NCBI GenBank assembly: GCA_963576725.1 | Contig: OY755252.1 | Location: forward strand, 42,983,552 to 43,047,551 | Source: Azorinus chamasolen | Lineage: Eukaryota > Mollusca > Bivalvia > Cardiida > Solecurtidae | DNA length: 64,000 bases | Direction of reading: 5' to 3' | Shown here: positions 35,512 to 60,390 of the stretch, in pieces | Numbering within the stretch: the first letter of the stretch is position 1 | Layout: each line of letters starts with the position of its first letter | Notes under the pieces: generated by a model | Told to the model about the DNA's origin: nothing | The model's input: the letters and a program-made list of their open reading frames with translations, nothing else | Databases searched by the model: none | Position numbers and translations under genes: made by a program

Positions 35512-35766
35512 CCCTGTTCTGTGTTTATTCCAAATTTCAATACCTACTGAATATTCATAGATAAAATGATTATAACGAAATATGAAATATGAAAATATGG
35601 AAGATGAAAAATTGTAGCCATTTTAGAAAGTAAAGACACAGATCTTTGAAATTCTATTAGCAAACAGAGTAGACCCTGATCAGACGGCTCCTCTAGGAGC
35701 CGTCTGATCTGGGTCTACTCTTTTTGCAAATGCGTGAAAACACGTTTATATAAGGGAAAGGGTTAA
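35512..35766 (-). mobile_element. A-type TTAA MITE just past the zinc-finger stop codon
   Basis: TTAA at 35512-35515 and 35763-35766, reverse copy with a hairpin ACGGCTCCTCTAGGAGCCGT. Its border is 13 bp from the stop codon (35782-35780) of the BTB zinc-finger gene, so it forms almost all of the expected 3' UTR. Confidence 0.85.
35524..35529 (-). terminator. Poly(A) signal AATAAA supplied by the A-type MITE
   Basis: On the minus strand, GGAATAAACACAGAAC lies near the far end of the MITE, about 250 nt after the stop codon. This is the first AATAAA after the stop on that strand that I see, and the spacing is normal for a short 3' UTR. Most A copies carry this hexamer. Confidence 0.5.
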
Positions 35767-35779
35767 GATAATGATGTCA

Positions 35780-49353
<13,574 letters not shown>

Positions 49354-49646
49354 TGTTCAGGTTTTGTTCTGAAATAAAAAAAAAAGCAGATGGTTACCAA
49401 TATTGCCATGAAGACAAACAGTGACAGTCATGTGAAAATAAATCCTGAATGACAGGTTATACAATGTGAATTATAATAGGAACATGAATTTCTAATTTCT
49501 ATTTTTAACAATTTACTAAACAGATATACCATTTAATTAACACCTTTGCAAACAGACTGAGAGTAGACCCAGATCAGATGGCTCCTGAAAAGGATCTGAT
49601 CTATTTGCTTATACATGTAGTTCTGATTCAACAGGTTTTGCCATTG

Positions 49647-49881
49647 TCAACCCATTCCCTCATATTGACGTCTTTTGACGCCTCTGCAAAAGTCACCTGT
49701 TGAAACCATTGTGATAAATAGAGCATTTGCTCCTATAGAGTTTATGCTCTATTTATCACAATGGTTTAAAACTACAAAATTCTAAATTTTCCTTTTCTCT
49801 ATAGTTAATGCTCCTTTTCGGAAGATTTATTCAAAGAGGTTGGATCTAAAAATAGCCTACGAGGTAATGCCCATGGGTTAA
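49647..49881. mobile_element. C-type MITE abutting an A-type MITE
   Basis: Starts GTCAACCCATTCCCTC and ends GGGTTAA at 49881. Hairpin arms GAAACCATTGTGATAAATAG present with one core arm damaged. The last TTAA is shared with the next element. Confidence 0.65.
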
Positions 49882-50110
49882 CCCTTTCCCTCATATAAAC
49901 GTGTTTTCACGCATTTGCAAACAGAGTAGACCAAGAGCAGATGGCTCCTAGAGGAGCCGTCTGATCAGGGTCTGCTCTGTTTGCTAGTAGAATTTGATAT
50001 ATCTGTTTATTTGCTTCTAAAATGTCTACAATGTTCCACCTTTCATATTTCTTTATAGCTATTTTGTTAATGAATATTCAGTAGGTATTGAAATTTGAAA
50101 CAAAGAGTTA
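49878..50110 (+). mobile_element. A-type TTAA MITE
   Basis: TTAA at both ends and left end CCCTTTCCCTCATATAAACG. The right end is abbreviated to GAAACAAAGAG. Hairpin ATGGCTCCTAGAGGAGCCGT. Confidence 0.72.
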
Positions 50111-50265
50111 AAGATTCCCTTGTTAATGATGTCATTATAAACATTCAGCTGCTTAATATTCATACATCCATTGTTCAATCTTCTTATTCAATCCCAACAC
50201 CCATTTGGTTATTTCTCCAATGTACCCCACCTATCCCACCTATCCTCAATATAAAACACACATTT

Positions 50266-51666
50266 AATTATGTCTCCCCCCATATTTATATGGGGGAGAC
50301 ATATTGTTTTCGTGAGAGTTGTCTGTCCGTCCGTCCGTCCGTCCGTCCGTCCGTCCGGACAATAGTTTTACTTGTGGGACTAGTCACACAAGAAAAGATC
50401 AAAGGAAAAAGTCACACAACTACCCATTTGTTAGTATGTCCGTCTGTCTGTCCGTCTGTCTGTCTGTCCGTCACACTTTTTGTCCGGACGATAACTTCAA
50501 TATGCCTGATGCCAGTTGATTGAAACTTCATATATGGAAAGAGCATAATGAGAGGAAGTGTCATGCACAAGGTCCATAACTCTGGCTTCACTAATATAGG
50601 AGTTATTGCCCCTTGTAAAAAAAATCACACTTTTTTGTCCGGACGATAACTCCTATATGGCTCATGCCATTGGATTGAAACTTCATATATGGAAAGATCA
50701 TGACAAGAGGAAGTGTCATGCACAAGGTCCATAACTCTGGCTTCACTAATATTGGAGTTATTGCCCTTTGTAAAAAATATCACAATTTTTTGTCCGGACA
50801 ATATCTTCAATATGCCTGATGCCAGTTGATTGAAACTTCATATATGGAAAGAGCATAATGAGAGGAAGTGTCATGCAGAAGGTACATAACTCTGGCTTCA
50901 CTAATATAGGAGTTATTGCCCTTTGTAAAAAAATCACACTTTTTTGTCCGGACGATAACTTCTATATGGCTCATGCCATTGGATTGAAACTTCATATATG
51001 GAAAGATCATAATGAGAGGAAGTGTCATGCACAAGGTCCATAACTCTGGCTTCACTAATATTGGAGTTATTGCCCTTTGTAAAAAAAATCATAATTTTTT
51101 GTCCGGATGATTACTCCTATGTGACACATGCCATTGGAGTGAAACTTCATACATGGAACGATCATGATAAGAGAAAGTGTCATGCATAAGATCCTTAACT
51201 CGAGCTTCAATAAATTTAGAGTTATTGCCCCTTGTACATTTGTTTAATTCTTTCTTGTCCAGACAATAACTCCTACATGGCTCTTGCAATCGTATTGAAA
51301 CTTCATACATGGAAAGAGCATGATGAGAGAAAGTGTCATGAACAAGGGCCATAATTCTGGCTTCAATACTTTTGGGAGTTATTGCCCTTTGTTACATTTT
51401 TTGGCTGATCAATAACTCCTGTTCGACTGATGCTAATGGAATGACATTTTATTTTTGGAAAGAGCATGATGAAAGTAAGTGTCATGCACAAGGGTCATGA
51501 ATCTGGTATCAGTATTTTTAGAGTTATTGGCTGTTATCATGTTCTTCTTGAAAAATGTAGTGTGGTATCATTCATCAAGACCATAACATTTTTAGTGATT
51601 TCCCTTTACATATTGTTTTTATTAGAGGGGAGACATCCGTTTTTGTGACAAAAACCTCTAGTTGTT
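50266..51666 (+). mobile_element. Family K tandem-repeat element in first intron
   Basis: Begins with a hairpin (TGTCTCCCC...GGGGAGACA, 50266-50300), a TCCG microsatellite (50324-50358) and a second TCTG/TCCG tract (50440-50470). About seven units of about 155-160 bp follow, sharing GTCATGCACAAGG, AGTTATTGCC and TTTTGTCCGGAC. Ends near GAGGGGAGACATCCG and CTCTAGTTG. No protein encoded. Confidence 0.65.
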
Positions 51667-53017
51667 TTTGAGCTACCAAAAAACAAGAACAGATTCAGTG
51701 TTGCAACAAGGACGTGCCATCGCGTGATTCCTTCCTTTTTCTGAAAAAATCTGCCCCCCCCCCCCCTTTTTCACTGGAGAGGGCACCTATGTGTGCACTA
51801 AAGTTTCAATATTACTTTGCTAAAAAATACCCTCCCTCAGGCTGTCAAAACAGTTTGTAGCGAGTTGATTCTGAACCAGATGTTTGTGAACTGTCATGTA
51901 CAGGTAAGGCTAAAACGCGGTTTGATATCTGTAAATTAGCAGATATCATATTCTACGGAACCCTGGTAATTCCAGGTACGAGAACAGTTGTCTGCCCAAG
52001 ATCTACAGATTTTCGTGACTTCTCTATTTACTTATTGTATGTGAAATGTATTGAAATTTATGACACATATTCCACCTTTATAGAGATCTGATAGAAAATC
52101 AAACAATTTATGATTGTTTCAAAAGAGCCCTCAATATTGCCTTCTATGTTGTGATATGCCATAACCCATGACCTATAAATACGAGTAATCTTTGTGTCAA
52201 ATAATTAGTGTCAAATAATTATCCTGTGAAGACTTTTTGGTACAATAATTAATTTCGTTTACGATAAAACAATAAAACACCCCATACAACTGAACATTAA
52301 TAACACATGGGGTAAAGTAATGTTTGCTTGTCTCGGTCTGACTGCGCATATCAATTTAGTCAAGCATCTGTTAGTCAATTCCCAAAAATCGTCAAAAATC
52401 GTCAAATAACACTTATCTAGAAGAAAAGTCAGCAAGTACTTCGGGGTAGGTACCCTTCCTTTATCCAAAACCGACCCAAATCCAGGTGGCAAAGAATAAA
52501 ATTAAGATACTGTTCCAAGTTGTTCAGCTTCTATGAGTCAGAGTGGTTATAGCTAGGGAAAGCGATGAAATCGAATCCATTGCACTAGATTTGCATTGAT
52601 ATTGTTGTGAAATAAAATTCCCCTTATTTTGTACAAATCCCCCTAAATTTCAAAGGGAGGGGGGGGGGGGGATATCCCCCCATCTTTTTAAAATCCTGGC
52701 TGTAACAATGCAGATTTCGATATGTCAAAAAAAAGAGTCATAATGACAATTTCCTGGAATAGCCCACGACCCTCACCCTGGAATGAATCAGAATACCTTT
52801 GACAATGGCTCTATTGGTTGCTAATCTAACAATTGGGCAACTATGAGTGAGCCAGAGTACCACGAATGCAGTCTGCAATAAATATGCAACATCTGATGGT
52901 ACCCATCTGACCCACCCCTCCCTCCCATTTTACACCATGAATCCGCCCATGACACGGTGGTCAAACCATCAATTGCAATCTTATACATAAACACCCAGTT
53001 CGGCATTTACCATAGTT
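51667..53017. other. First intron of the BTB zinc-finger gene, mostly low-copy
   Basis: C-run at 51752-51765 and G-run at 52660-52671. No MITE or coding exon is visible and nothing else is recognised. Confidence 0.5.
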
Positions 53018-53019
53018 AC

Positions 53020-53110
53020 CTTTTTTAAATGGAATGCTGCAACATGTTTTTGCTTGCTGTTGTCTTTGTTGTCTATTCTGTAACCGGAAATCAATATTCT
53101 GTCTAAGGAA
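53020..53110 (-). other. Probable non-coding first exon and promoter side of the BTB zinc-finger gene
   Basis: A minus-strand donor AAAAAAG|GTAACT lies at 53020-53014. The coding exon begins with an acceptor 16 bp before the ATG, so a 5' UTR exon must exist upstream. The sequence above the donor has no ATG-initiated long frame and includes an ETS-like TTTCCGGTT (complement of AACCGGAAA, 53091). The start site is not located. Confidence 0.4.
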
Positions 53111-54911
53111 AATGTCGAAAGTTTTAACAAGGGAGGCAACTTTGCTATCCTAACAAGTATATCATTCTTGATTTACATGCGGTTCCAAACAGTACCCCAG
53201 AGCTTTTTTATCAAATATTTTGCTTTTGAGATTTTTGTCCCATTCCGCTTTTTTTTAATAAACCGGCTAAGAATGGACAGGCGTTTTGATCCGGATAAAT
53301 TTCTCCCGGTCAAAATATAGAACGCAATGTCGTTAAATCTAGTCACGAACTGTTTGCGATATGTTTATTTTGGGAGAGAATAGTGCATCACATGACAGCC
53401 TCTTTAGTAGAACAAATGTTGGTGTATTCCTGATTATCTGCAAACAAAATTGACATAAACATGGTAAGACAGTTATTTATCTTATAAATGTAAAGACTGT
53501 TGCTTTTGTTTTCATGTTCAAACTCATTAAAAAGTTTGATACTTGTGATGTATAGATGTATTTGCAAGATTACTTCCTACTTTATGTTCTATTTTAGTTG
53601 TACAACGCTCACAAGATACACACATTGTCACATGTTTTAAATGAAAGATTCCGATAGTTTGCATCCTAGGAATTTAAAATAGACTTTCCTAAGATTCTTT
53701 GAAATGATTTAGATTCATCTGTTTTTTGGAACATAGAGTGAACTTGTTAATTTGATCAGTCACTGTTGGATTGCCCCGTTTAACCATTTATAGTAACACC
53801 CCATGATACCGGTGGCCTCACGATACCGGTGTAAATATAAATCTCGCCACCTGCCAATTGTCAACTTTGTCAAGCACTAGTAACTTCTGCTATTATAATG
53901 TGAAATTATTTTTCACGCAATAATGGAGCGATTTCATGTTCATGAAAACGTGTTCTAGAGTCTGTGTCATGCGTAGAAGTGATGAGTTAAAGTGCCAACA
54001 CTGTAAAAACAGTTAACTTCCATGTTGAGATATTGTGCTACTGTTAGTTAATTTTCCTGTTAGATTGAACTTTTCTGAACTTGAAAAAAAGATTAACGGT
54101 TATAATATGTTATGTGTGACTTTGAGTCTATGTGAAAATGTACATTTAAAGCAGTGTGAACACGACTTTCCATACTACGACAATTTTTACCATTGCACCG
54201 GTTGCATGGAGTTGGTTCCCTTACGTCATTCAATGTGATCGCTTTATTTTGACATTTCTCAGACTTAGTAATATAAAAGAAATAATCTTGTACTTGAGAC
54301 AATTTGAAAGATTAGAGCGAGTGAAGGAAAGGCTTGCTGATTTTTGTTCAGTTAAATTATATTTTCTTTGTATGAGTGTTGAGTTCATTAAGTACACCGG
54401 TACTGTGGGGACCCAGGCTACTTGATGAAATAATGACTTATGCATTTCCCTGTATAAATACTATGCATATTAACCATAGTATCTTAAACTATCTTTTGGT
54501 GCTTTAGTTAGAGAGCAATTCAACAGTTCAATTAACCCTAAATTTTCTTCATATAAATGCAGGCGCGTAGGCAACGAGGCCGCAGAGGCTATTTTGGCCA
54601 CCTGCAGATTTAGGGCCTCGAGCATGAAGCCTTTGCTAGCCGCCGCTCATCTGTGATTTGAGCCGTGGCTTTAATCTCTTGGTGTTGCAATTAACATAAG
54701 CTTCAAATTGATAGTTGCGGATTAGTGGTGATTTAACAAATGACATTACTATACATGCATGTGTTGGTAATTATACCAATTTAATAATTACTCATATAAT
54801 TGAACATATTGATTATACTCAAAGTAAAATGTAGCAAATATGCATTCAAATTTAATATTCATTCTAAAAAACATCTTTGAAATGGACGCACCAAATCAGC
54901 CAAAAAATATT
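53111..54911. other. Low-repeat intergenic stretch, possible divergent plus-strand first exon
   Basis: At 53461 a plus-strand ATG is followed directly by a consensus donor (AACATG|GTAAGAC), the pattern of genes whose first exon ends at the start codon. No following exon was found. 54555-54640 is locally GC-rich (GAGGCCGCAGAGGC) without a clear frame. Otherwise nothing seen. Confidence 0.3.
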
Positions 54912-55120
54912 AAATTTCCAAAACTGGTTCTGGTGATGCCAGCTACAAAATGCAACAAGTGAGAGATCATTCTCTGCTCTGAGACGAGTCAAGACATATC
55001 CCCGTTCAACAATGTCTCAGCAGCGGCTGAATCACACAATGGTAATGCATGTCCACAAAGATGCCACAGATAATATTGACATTGTTGAAATAGAAAACAA
55101 GTTTGTCTGTCGCGTTATAT
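54912..55120 (+). pseudogene. Decayed hAT transposase C-terminal (dimerisation domain) fragment
   Basis: A plus-strand frame reads SERSFSALRRVKTY and on to STMSQQRLN, the hallmark of hAT-type transposase C-termini (Dimer_Tnp_hAT, often attached to ZMYM/TTF-type proteins). The preceding LVLVMPAT motif is in a different frame because of one extra A in the run at 54947-54950. The frame ends at a TAG (55119-55121). Only about 70 codons remain; it is a dead fragment. Confidence 0.7.
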
Positions 55121-55189
55121 AGAGGCCGCATGACCATTTTTTGACAATTTTAGACAATGTAAGAGTGTATGAAATCGTATATAAATGTT

Positions 55190-55432
55190 TTAACCCTGTC
55201 TATCATATAAACACATTTTCACACATTTGCAAACAGAGTAGACCCAGACCAGATGGCTCCTACAGGAGCTGTCTGATCAGGATCTTGCTTGCTTTTGATA
55301 TGATATAGATCTGATTCTACAGTTTTTGTAAAAACCAAAGAAAAAAGTCTTAAAAAGTTACATTATTAAAAATCACCTAATAAATATTCATGATGAAATT
55401 CTTTCATGAATATTAATCAGGGAAAGGGTTAA
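55190..55432. mobile_element. A/B-type TTAA MITE
   Basis: TTAA at both borders, ends CCCTGTCTATCATATAAACA and TCAGGGAAAGGG, palindrome TGGCTCCTACAGGAGCTG. Confidence 0.72.
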
Positions 55433-55606
55433 ATATGTTTTCTGATATATGATGTTGATAGCACAGTGGCATCAAGCCACTGGTCATGTGCCTGACGGGC
55501 TCTGACACACTTGGATTCAAATGAGACATCGAATTAGTCGGCATCTCATCTGGATCTAGAATGTGTGCATATATGACGGTTCATGTCTAGCAGGCGAAGG
55601 GTTAAT

Positions 55607-55968
55607 TAGTGTTTCATAATCGGCTGATTTTCTTAATCGATCATCGGACAGACCACTTCAATTAATAATCGATTATACAATCGAAATGAGAAATTTAAAT
55701 TTGAGTATAAATTTAGTAACGAAAATCTGAAAATTGACAATAAAAAACCCCAGATTTTATTTTTTTTATTTTAATTGCACATCTGAAGATTAATACATAC
55801 ATTACTAATGTGCTAAAGTGTTTTTATACATTTTATATATCAGAAACATAGAATATAATAAAAAAAAATTATTTCGTTTAATCGATTATTTGATTTTATA
55901 ATCGATTATCTATCGAATGAGCACTTTCGATCAATGATCTGAAATAATCGATCATCGTTTAAACACTA
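55607..55968. mobile_element. hAT-type MITE with perfect 8-bp target duplication
   Basis: Inverted ends TAGTGTTTCATAATCG and CGATCATCGTTTAAACACTA. Flanked exactly by GGGTTAAT at 55599-55606 and 55969-55976. Interior rich in AATCGATTAT motifs. An 8-bp duplication and TAGTG ends fit the hAT superfamily. Confidence 0.85.
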
Positions 55969-56039
55969 GGGTTAATAATGCATACTACTATAACATGCAT
56001 TATTATTATGATGTTTTGTGTAAAAAAAGGTTTTTGTTA

Positions 56040-56400
56040 TTGCATTTTATAGATGTGTAACCTAGCATTCCAAACTCATTTTTTGCATTTGAATATTATT
56101 ATAAATTATTACATAATAATTTCATATTCATAAGTTTAATTTAATATTTCAAGTAATACAATGTCATGTTCAAAGTTATTTCATACTTAATTTAAAAGCT
56201 ACAGTTTGGCATTCTGCTTTCTTCCAATTTGACAATTGAAATTTACCAAACAGAAAATACTGTATACAAAATATATTAGATTCTGATCAGTGCGTTGCTA
56301 TGACAACAATATGATTTAAGCCTTCCTAACTACAGGGCAGATCATAATATTGCCATGCCAATGATGTCATCAGTACTAATTACCATTAAGCTGTCTGATA
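56040..56400. repeat. Interspersed AT-rich repeat, copy 2 (partner at 16095-16330)
   Basis: GCATTCCAAACTCATTTTTTG to TTTGGCATTCTG matches 16108-16258 closely. The second block (GCAGATCATAATATTGCCAT) is separated by extra sequence here. Confidence 0.5.
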
Positions 56401-56799
56401 TAATCAGTTTGGCTTTGACTTAAAGTGTCAATCTGCCAAACTGTTGTACACACACCTTTCCAAACAGACATATTAATTGTTGATAGTTAAAGTGATTAAA
56501 TAGATAATCTTGTGATTTCTCACAAGACTTGCTATTGGTCAGTAACTTTTTCCATGACTTATGATTCTCTATTTTCATTGGTCATTGATAATTCCCTACC
56601 TGTCCCCTTGGAAAATATTCCAACAATTTCTAAAAAAATAAAAATTAGTCTTCTTATTACATTACTACGAAACAGTCTTCATTATACTTTAGTACTCTAG
56701 GAGCCCTCTCATCTGGGTCTACACTGTTTGCAGAGGACATTATTGACATGTGTCCCATACTTTAATGATTTGGGAGTTGTTATAGAACATGGTAATTAC

Positions 56800-57000
56800 T
56801 TAGCCCCTTGTGGCTGCACATGTGCTTAGAATCCTGGTCTGGGCATTTGGATTTTTCATGTGAGTTTAGCCTTCCAGCTGGCTTATGGTAGCTAGGTCAA
56901 TGGTTCTACCCTAGATGTTTCTCCTACAGGTGCACAAAACAATGCAATTTGGGTCTTTCTCCACCTGTAATTAGCTGGGCCTTGACTGAAATACTGTTAA
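56800..57000 (+). mobile_element. SINE, older copy, with body
   Basis: Damaged tRNA-like head (TTAGCCCCTTGTGG...AATCCTGGTCTGGGCATTTG), then a body with CCTTCCAGCTGGCTTATGG, GGTTCTACCC and GGGTCTTTCTCCACC. This resembles the conserved core seen in molluscan/metazoan SINEs as I recall it. The head matches the SINE at 60294. Confidence 0.5.
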
Positions 57001-57039
57001 CCCTTTCCCTGTTTTATGTTTATTCCAAATTTCAATACT

Positions 57040-57420
57040 AGGCTTAATCCCCTGCGAAAAAATATTCATAATATTATGAATTTTTTAAACTTTAAAGAAT
57101 TATTCATGAAATACTCTCCATCAATGATGTAATCTACTTCATGAAGAAAACTTCATGAAGTATGATTAGATCCTCTTCATGAAGATATTATGAAGTAATG
57201 ATAGATTTGCAAAATCCTTAAAAACCTCATGATATATGCAAAAGATATATGAAGAATTTTTAATGAAGACCTTCTTTGAGAAAAATGCATAAAGAAATCT
57301 TTAAATGTTTTATGAATAATTCACTGAATTTTTATTATAACTAACTTCATAAAAAAATCTTTACTGGTGACATTATGAAACAATCAAGATTTTTTCATGA
57401 ATCCCCTATCCATACCCTGT
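57040..57420. repeat. Cluster of TTCATGAA palindromes
   Basis: TTCATGAA occurs at about 57107, 57139, 57154, 57178 and 57398, three of them within the larger palindrome CTTCATGAAG. The flanks hold AAAAAATATTCAT and TTTTTTCATGAAT, perhaps decayed inverted ends. No family recognised. Confidence 0.4.
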
Positions 57421-57447
57421 GTTTATGACCACTGCCATATGATGCAT

Positions 57448-57700
57448 TAACACTTTCCCTCATGAACATTTAGAAAGAGATAATTAATGAAATCATGAAT
57501 ATTTATTAGCTGGATTTTCATAAAGAAAATATGAACACATGAAATTTAGGCCATGGCAGAAACTAGGAACTACATTACCATATAAATTTCAAAAGCAAAC
57601 AGAGTAGACTGGACCCCAATTAGACGGTACCTACTAGAGTTGTCTAACCTGGGTCTACTCTGTTTGCAAAGGCAAAATAAAGCTTTAAGGTGTTTATAGG
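57448..57700. mobile_element. B-type MITE, worn
   Basis: Starts TTAACACTTTCCCTCATG. Body with AAATCATGAATATTTATTAG and CCATGGCAGAAACTAGG, hairpin AGACGGTACCTACTAGAG. Ends near GGATAGAGTAAG. Confidence 0.5.
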
Positions 57701-58045
57701 ATAGAGTAAGCATATACAGTCAAACACAGAAAGTTTGAACACAAAATCAAGTATCATTATTGGCCTCTAAATCAGGTGGCAGCTAAATGCAGGATGAAAG
57801 TCATGCAGCAAGCATTTTCAAGCTTTCTGTCTGACTTTCATCCTGCATTAAGCAGATAGCTAAATGCTCAATTCTTCATTACTAACACATAAAACTATTC
57901 ATTGTTTACTGTGCATTGTATGGATTCTGATGACGGTTTCCAATGATTTGTTTGATCAGTATATAATTTTACTATTCCTATAATAATTTCAGAGCTACAA
58001 ACAATAAAACAATGTTTCACTTCCCTTTTTTTCTCAGTGTATATT

Positions 58046-58340
58046 TTTAGCTCACCAGAGCACAAAGTGCTCAGGGTGAGCTTTTGTGATTGCCTGATGT
58101 CCGTCGTCCGTCGGCGTGCGTCGTCCGTCGTCCGTCGTGCGGTGTGCGTCGTGCGTCGTCAGTCGTCAACAATTTCAACCTTTAAAAATCTTCTCCTCTG
58201 AATCTACAGGTTTCTCAGCTTTCATCTTTGGCACATAGCATCACCTATAGGTCCTCTACAAAAGTTATATAAATTATGTCCCTGGAGTCAAAATTGGCCC
58301 CGCTACGGTCCCAGGGGTGGCCAGTTTTCTCTAGCTGACT
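58046..58340 (+). mobile_element. Truncated family H element, hairpin end only
   Basis: Terminal hairpin AGCTCACC...GGTGAGCT (58050-58083), GTCGTCCGTCGG microsatellite (58098-58165), one unit (AAATCTTCTCCTCTGAATC to CCCAGGGGTGG), then loss of the rest. Confidence 0.7.
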
Positions 58341-59555
58341 GTTGTTTTCTGTACAAGTAGCAGAATGCTGGGCTCACTTAGGTTATGCATGGGGAAAACT
58401 TCAAAGAATTTCTTGTCAAAAACTACATGTCACAGAGCTTAGATATTTGGTGTATAGATTAACTTAGTAGACCTTATTGACAGTGGTTAATATCATAGTT
58501 CTGAGGTTAAAATTGGCCCTGCCCTGTTGGTTATACTTTAAAATTGACTTACACTATAAAGGTTCCTCTGAGCTAGCACTCCATCAGATTCTGTTATGCA
58601 ATCACTTGAGAGGGCAAGTTCCTGGTCAAAACTCTATGAAGATGTCTGCTTCAGAATTAGTGTCTGTTTGTTCACACTGTTTTTAACCCATTCCCTCATA
58701 GACTATTTTTAGATCCTGTTTCTTTGAAAATTTCAGAATTGTGTAGATTTGAAGCCATTGTGGTAAATAGAGCTGCAAAAGTTGTTTCCTTCCATATCAT
58801 TTAAAAAACAAATGTCATAGTGAAAGACAGTTTGGACCCTGATGAGATGCCAAGTTACTTTGTATCTCAACTTGATACAGACTTGATCCAGACTGTTTGC
58901 AAAGGTTATTATAAATGCTAAAAAAACCCAAAGCAAGTAGCTTGTGTAATATTAGCAGGCTTAAGGTATAGGACCTTTGAAGAGTGAGTGATCAGCCATA
59001 AGCATATTGACTAGGGATAATTAAAGATCACTTATGCATATGGATGGGTTTTCTTGGTTCACTAAACTTGTATATAACCAGTGCTAAATGCTAGCTAATC
59101 CAAACCTAAATCGCAAGCTCATTAAAAAATTTTTGGCTAGGATTAAGTTTGCAACAAGCTTGCAGTTGCAAGCCAATTAAGGGAGACAGGCATATCTCTA
59201 GTTAAACATTTACTGGTGTCTATTTTTAGCATACATTTAAAGGTAGGTTATCTCCCTTTTTGATAACAACTGGATTGCCTCCTTTGTTGTTAGTAGATCT
59301 GCAGTAATATTGCAGACCCAAACAAAGAAAATTGTTATAGTTAGATGTCGCCTGTTGCACATTAATTAGGACAATTAACCCTTTACTCCATTAATAGGCC
59401 TTTCTACACCTTTGCAAACAGAGTAGACCCTGATAAGATGGCTTATGTAGTAGCCATCTGTTCAATCTGTTGTTTGCTTATGATATGATATAGTGCAAAT
59501 TGCATTACATTATTTTCATTTTGTGTACTTTTATTTATACTTATAATATGTTTAC

Positions 59556-59797
59556 TAACCCTTTCCCTCATGTTAACACCTTTTCACACATTTGCAAACA
59601 GAGCAGACCCAGATCAGATGGCTCCTATAGCAGCTGTCTGATCAGGGTCCGCTCTGTTTGTTAATGGAATATTAAAGATGTTTCTTTACTTTCTAAAATG
59701 GCTACACCGTCCCACCTTCCATATTTCATTATAACTATTTTGTCCATGAATATTCAGTAGATATTTAAATTTTGAATAAACATAGAACAGGGGAAGG
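59556..59797 (+). mobile_element. A-type MITE, mutated borders
   Basis: CTAACCCTTTCCCTCATG at left and GAACAGGGGAAGGGTTGA at right. Hairpin ATGGCTCCTATAGCAGCTG. Preceded at 59380-59480 by a B-type remnant. Confidence 0.6.
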
Positions 59798-60009
59798 GTT
59801 GAAAATAAATTAAGATATGAATAATAATAACTCATGAAGGTGTAATGAAAATATCTGAAATTTTGAATATCATAAGTACATGTATAGATTAATTTATTCT
59901 TTCTGAAATTCAACCACTTTGCCCAGGGAGAGGGTTTACATACTTTTGTACATGCCCTTCTTTAGATTGACATTGTAATATGTTTTCATTTTCTTAAAAA
60001 AAATTCATG

Positions 60010-60171
60010 TGAGGTCCTCTACAAAAGTTACATAAATTATGCCCCTTGGGTCAAAATTTGCCCGCCCCAGGGCCGGGTAGTTTTCTATAGAAACACATAG
60101 CGAAAACTTTGAAAATCTTCTCCTCTGATTGTCTGGTGAGCGATGTCAGGGCCTTTCAGGCCCTCTTGTCT
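60010..60171 (+). mobile_element. Family H end fragment inside a C-type MITE remnant
   Basis: One H unit and the end GGCCTTTCAGGCCCTCTTGT join directly to the right half of a C-type MITE (TCTCTAGTAAGTGCTCC to GGATAAATGGGTTAA, 60172-60244). Confidence 0.6.
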
Positions 60172-60293
60172 CTAGTAAGTGCTCCTTTTCGTTAGATTTA
60201 TTCAAAGAGGTTGGGTCTAAAAATAGCCTATGGATAAATGGGTTAATATTATTACCTTTGTTTTGAAAGAATTATAATGACCAGAGGCTGGAG

Positions 60294-60390
60294 GGGCCTC
60301 CGTGGCTGAGTGGTTATGGTCTTTGACTGACAATCGCTTAGCCCCTCACCGTTGTGGGTTCGAATCCCGGTCTGGGCATTTGGATTTTTA
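60294..60390 (+). mobile_element. SINE head cut by a family H element
   Basis: A box GTGGCTGAGTGGTTA and B box GGGTTCGAATCCC of a tRNA-like head (Ser/Leu-type long variable arm). It continues CTGGGCATTTGGATTTTT, where the related copy at 56800 goes on, but here the H element starts. Confidence 0.65.

Noticed and set aside
50095..50523. Plus-strand frame of 142 codons with SVRPSVRP repeats
   Set aside because: The repeats come from the TCCG microsatellite of the family K element.
60294..60372. tRNA-Leu/Ser-like gene
   Set aside because: The same head plus tail recurs at 56800 with a SINE body; acceptor stem not formed.
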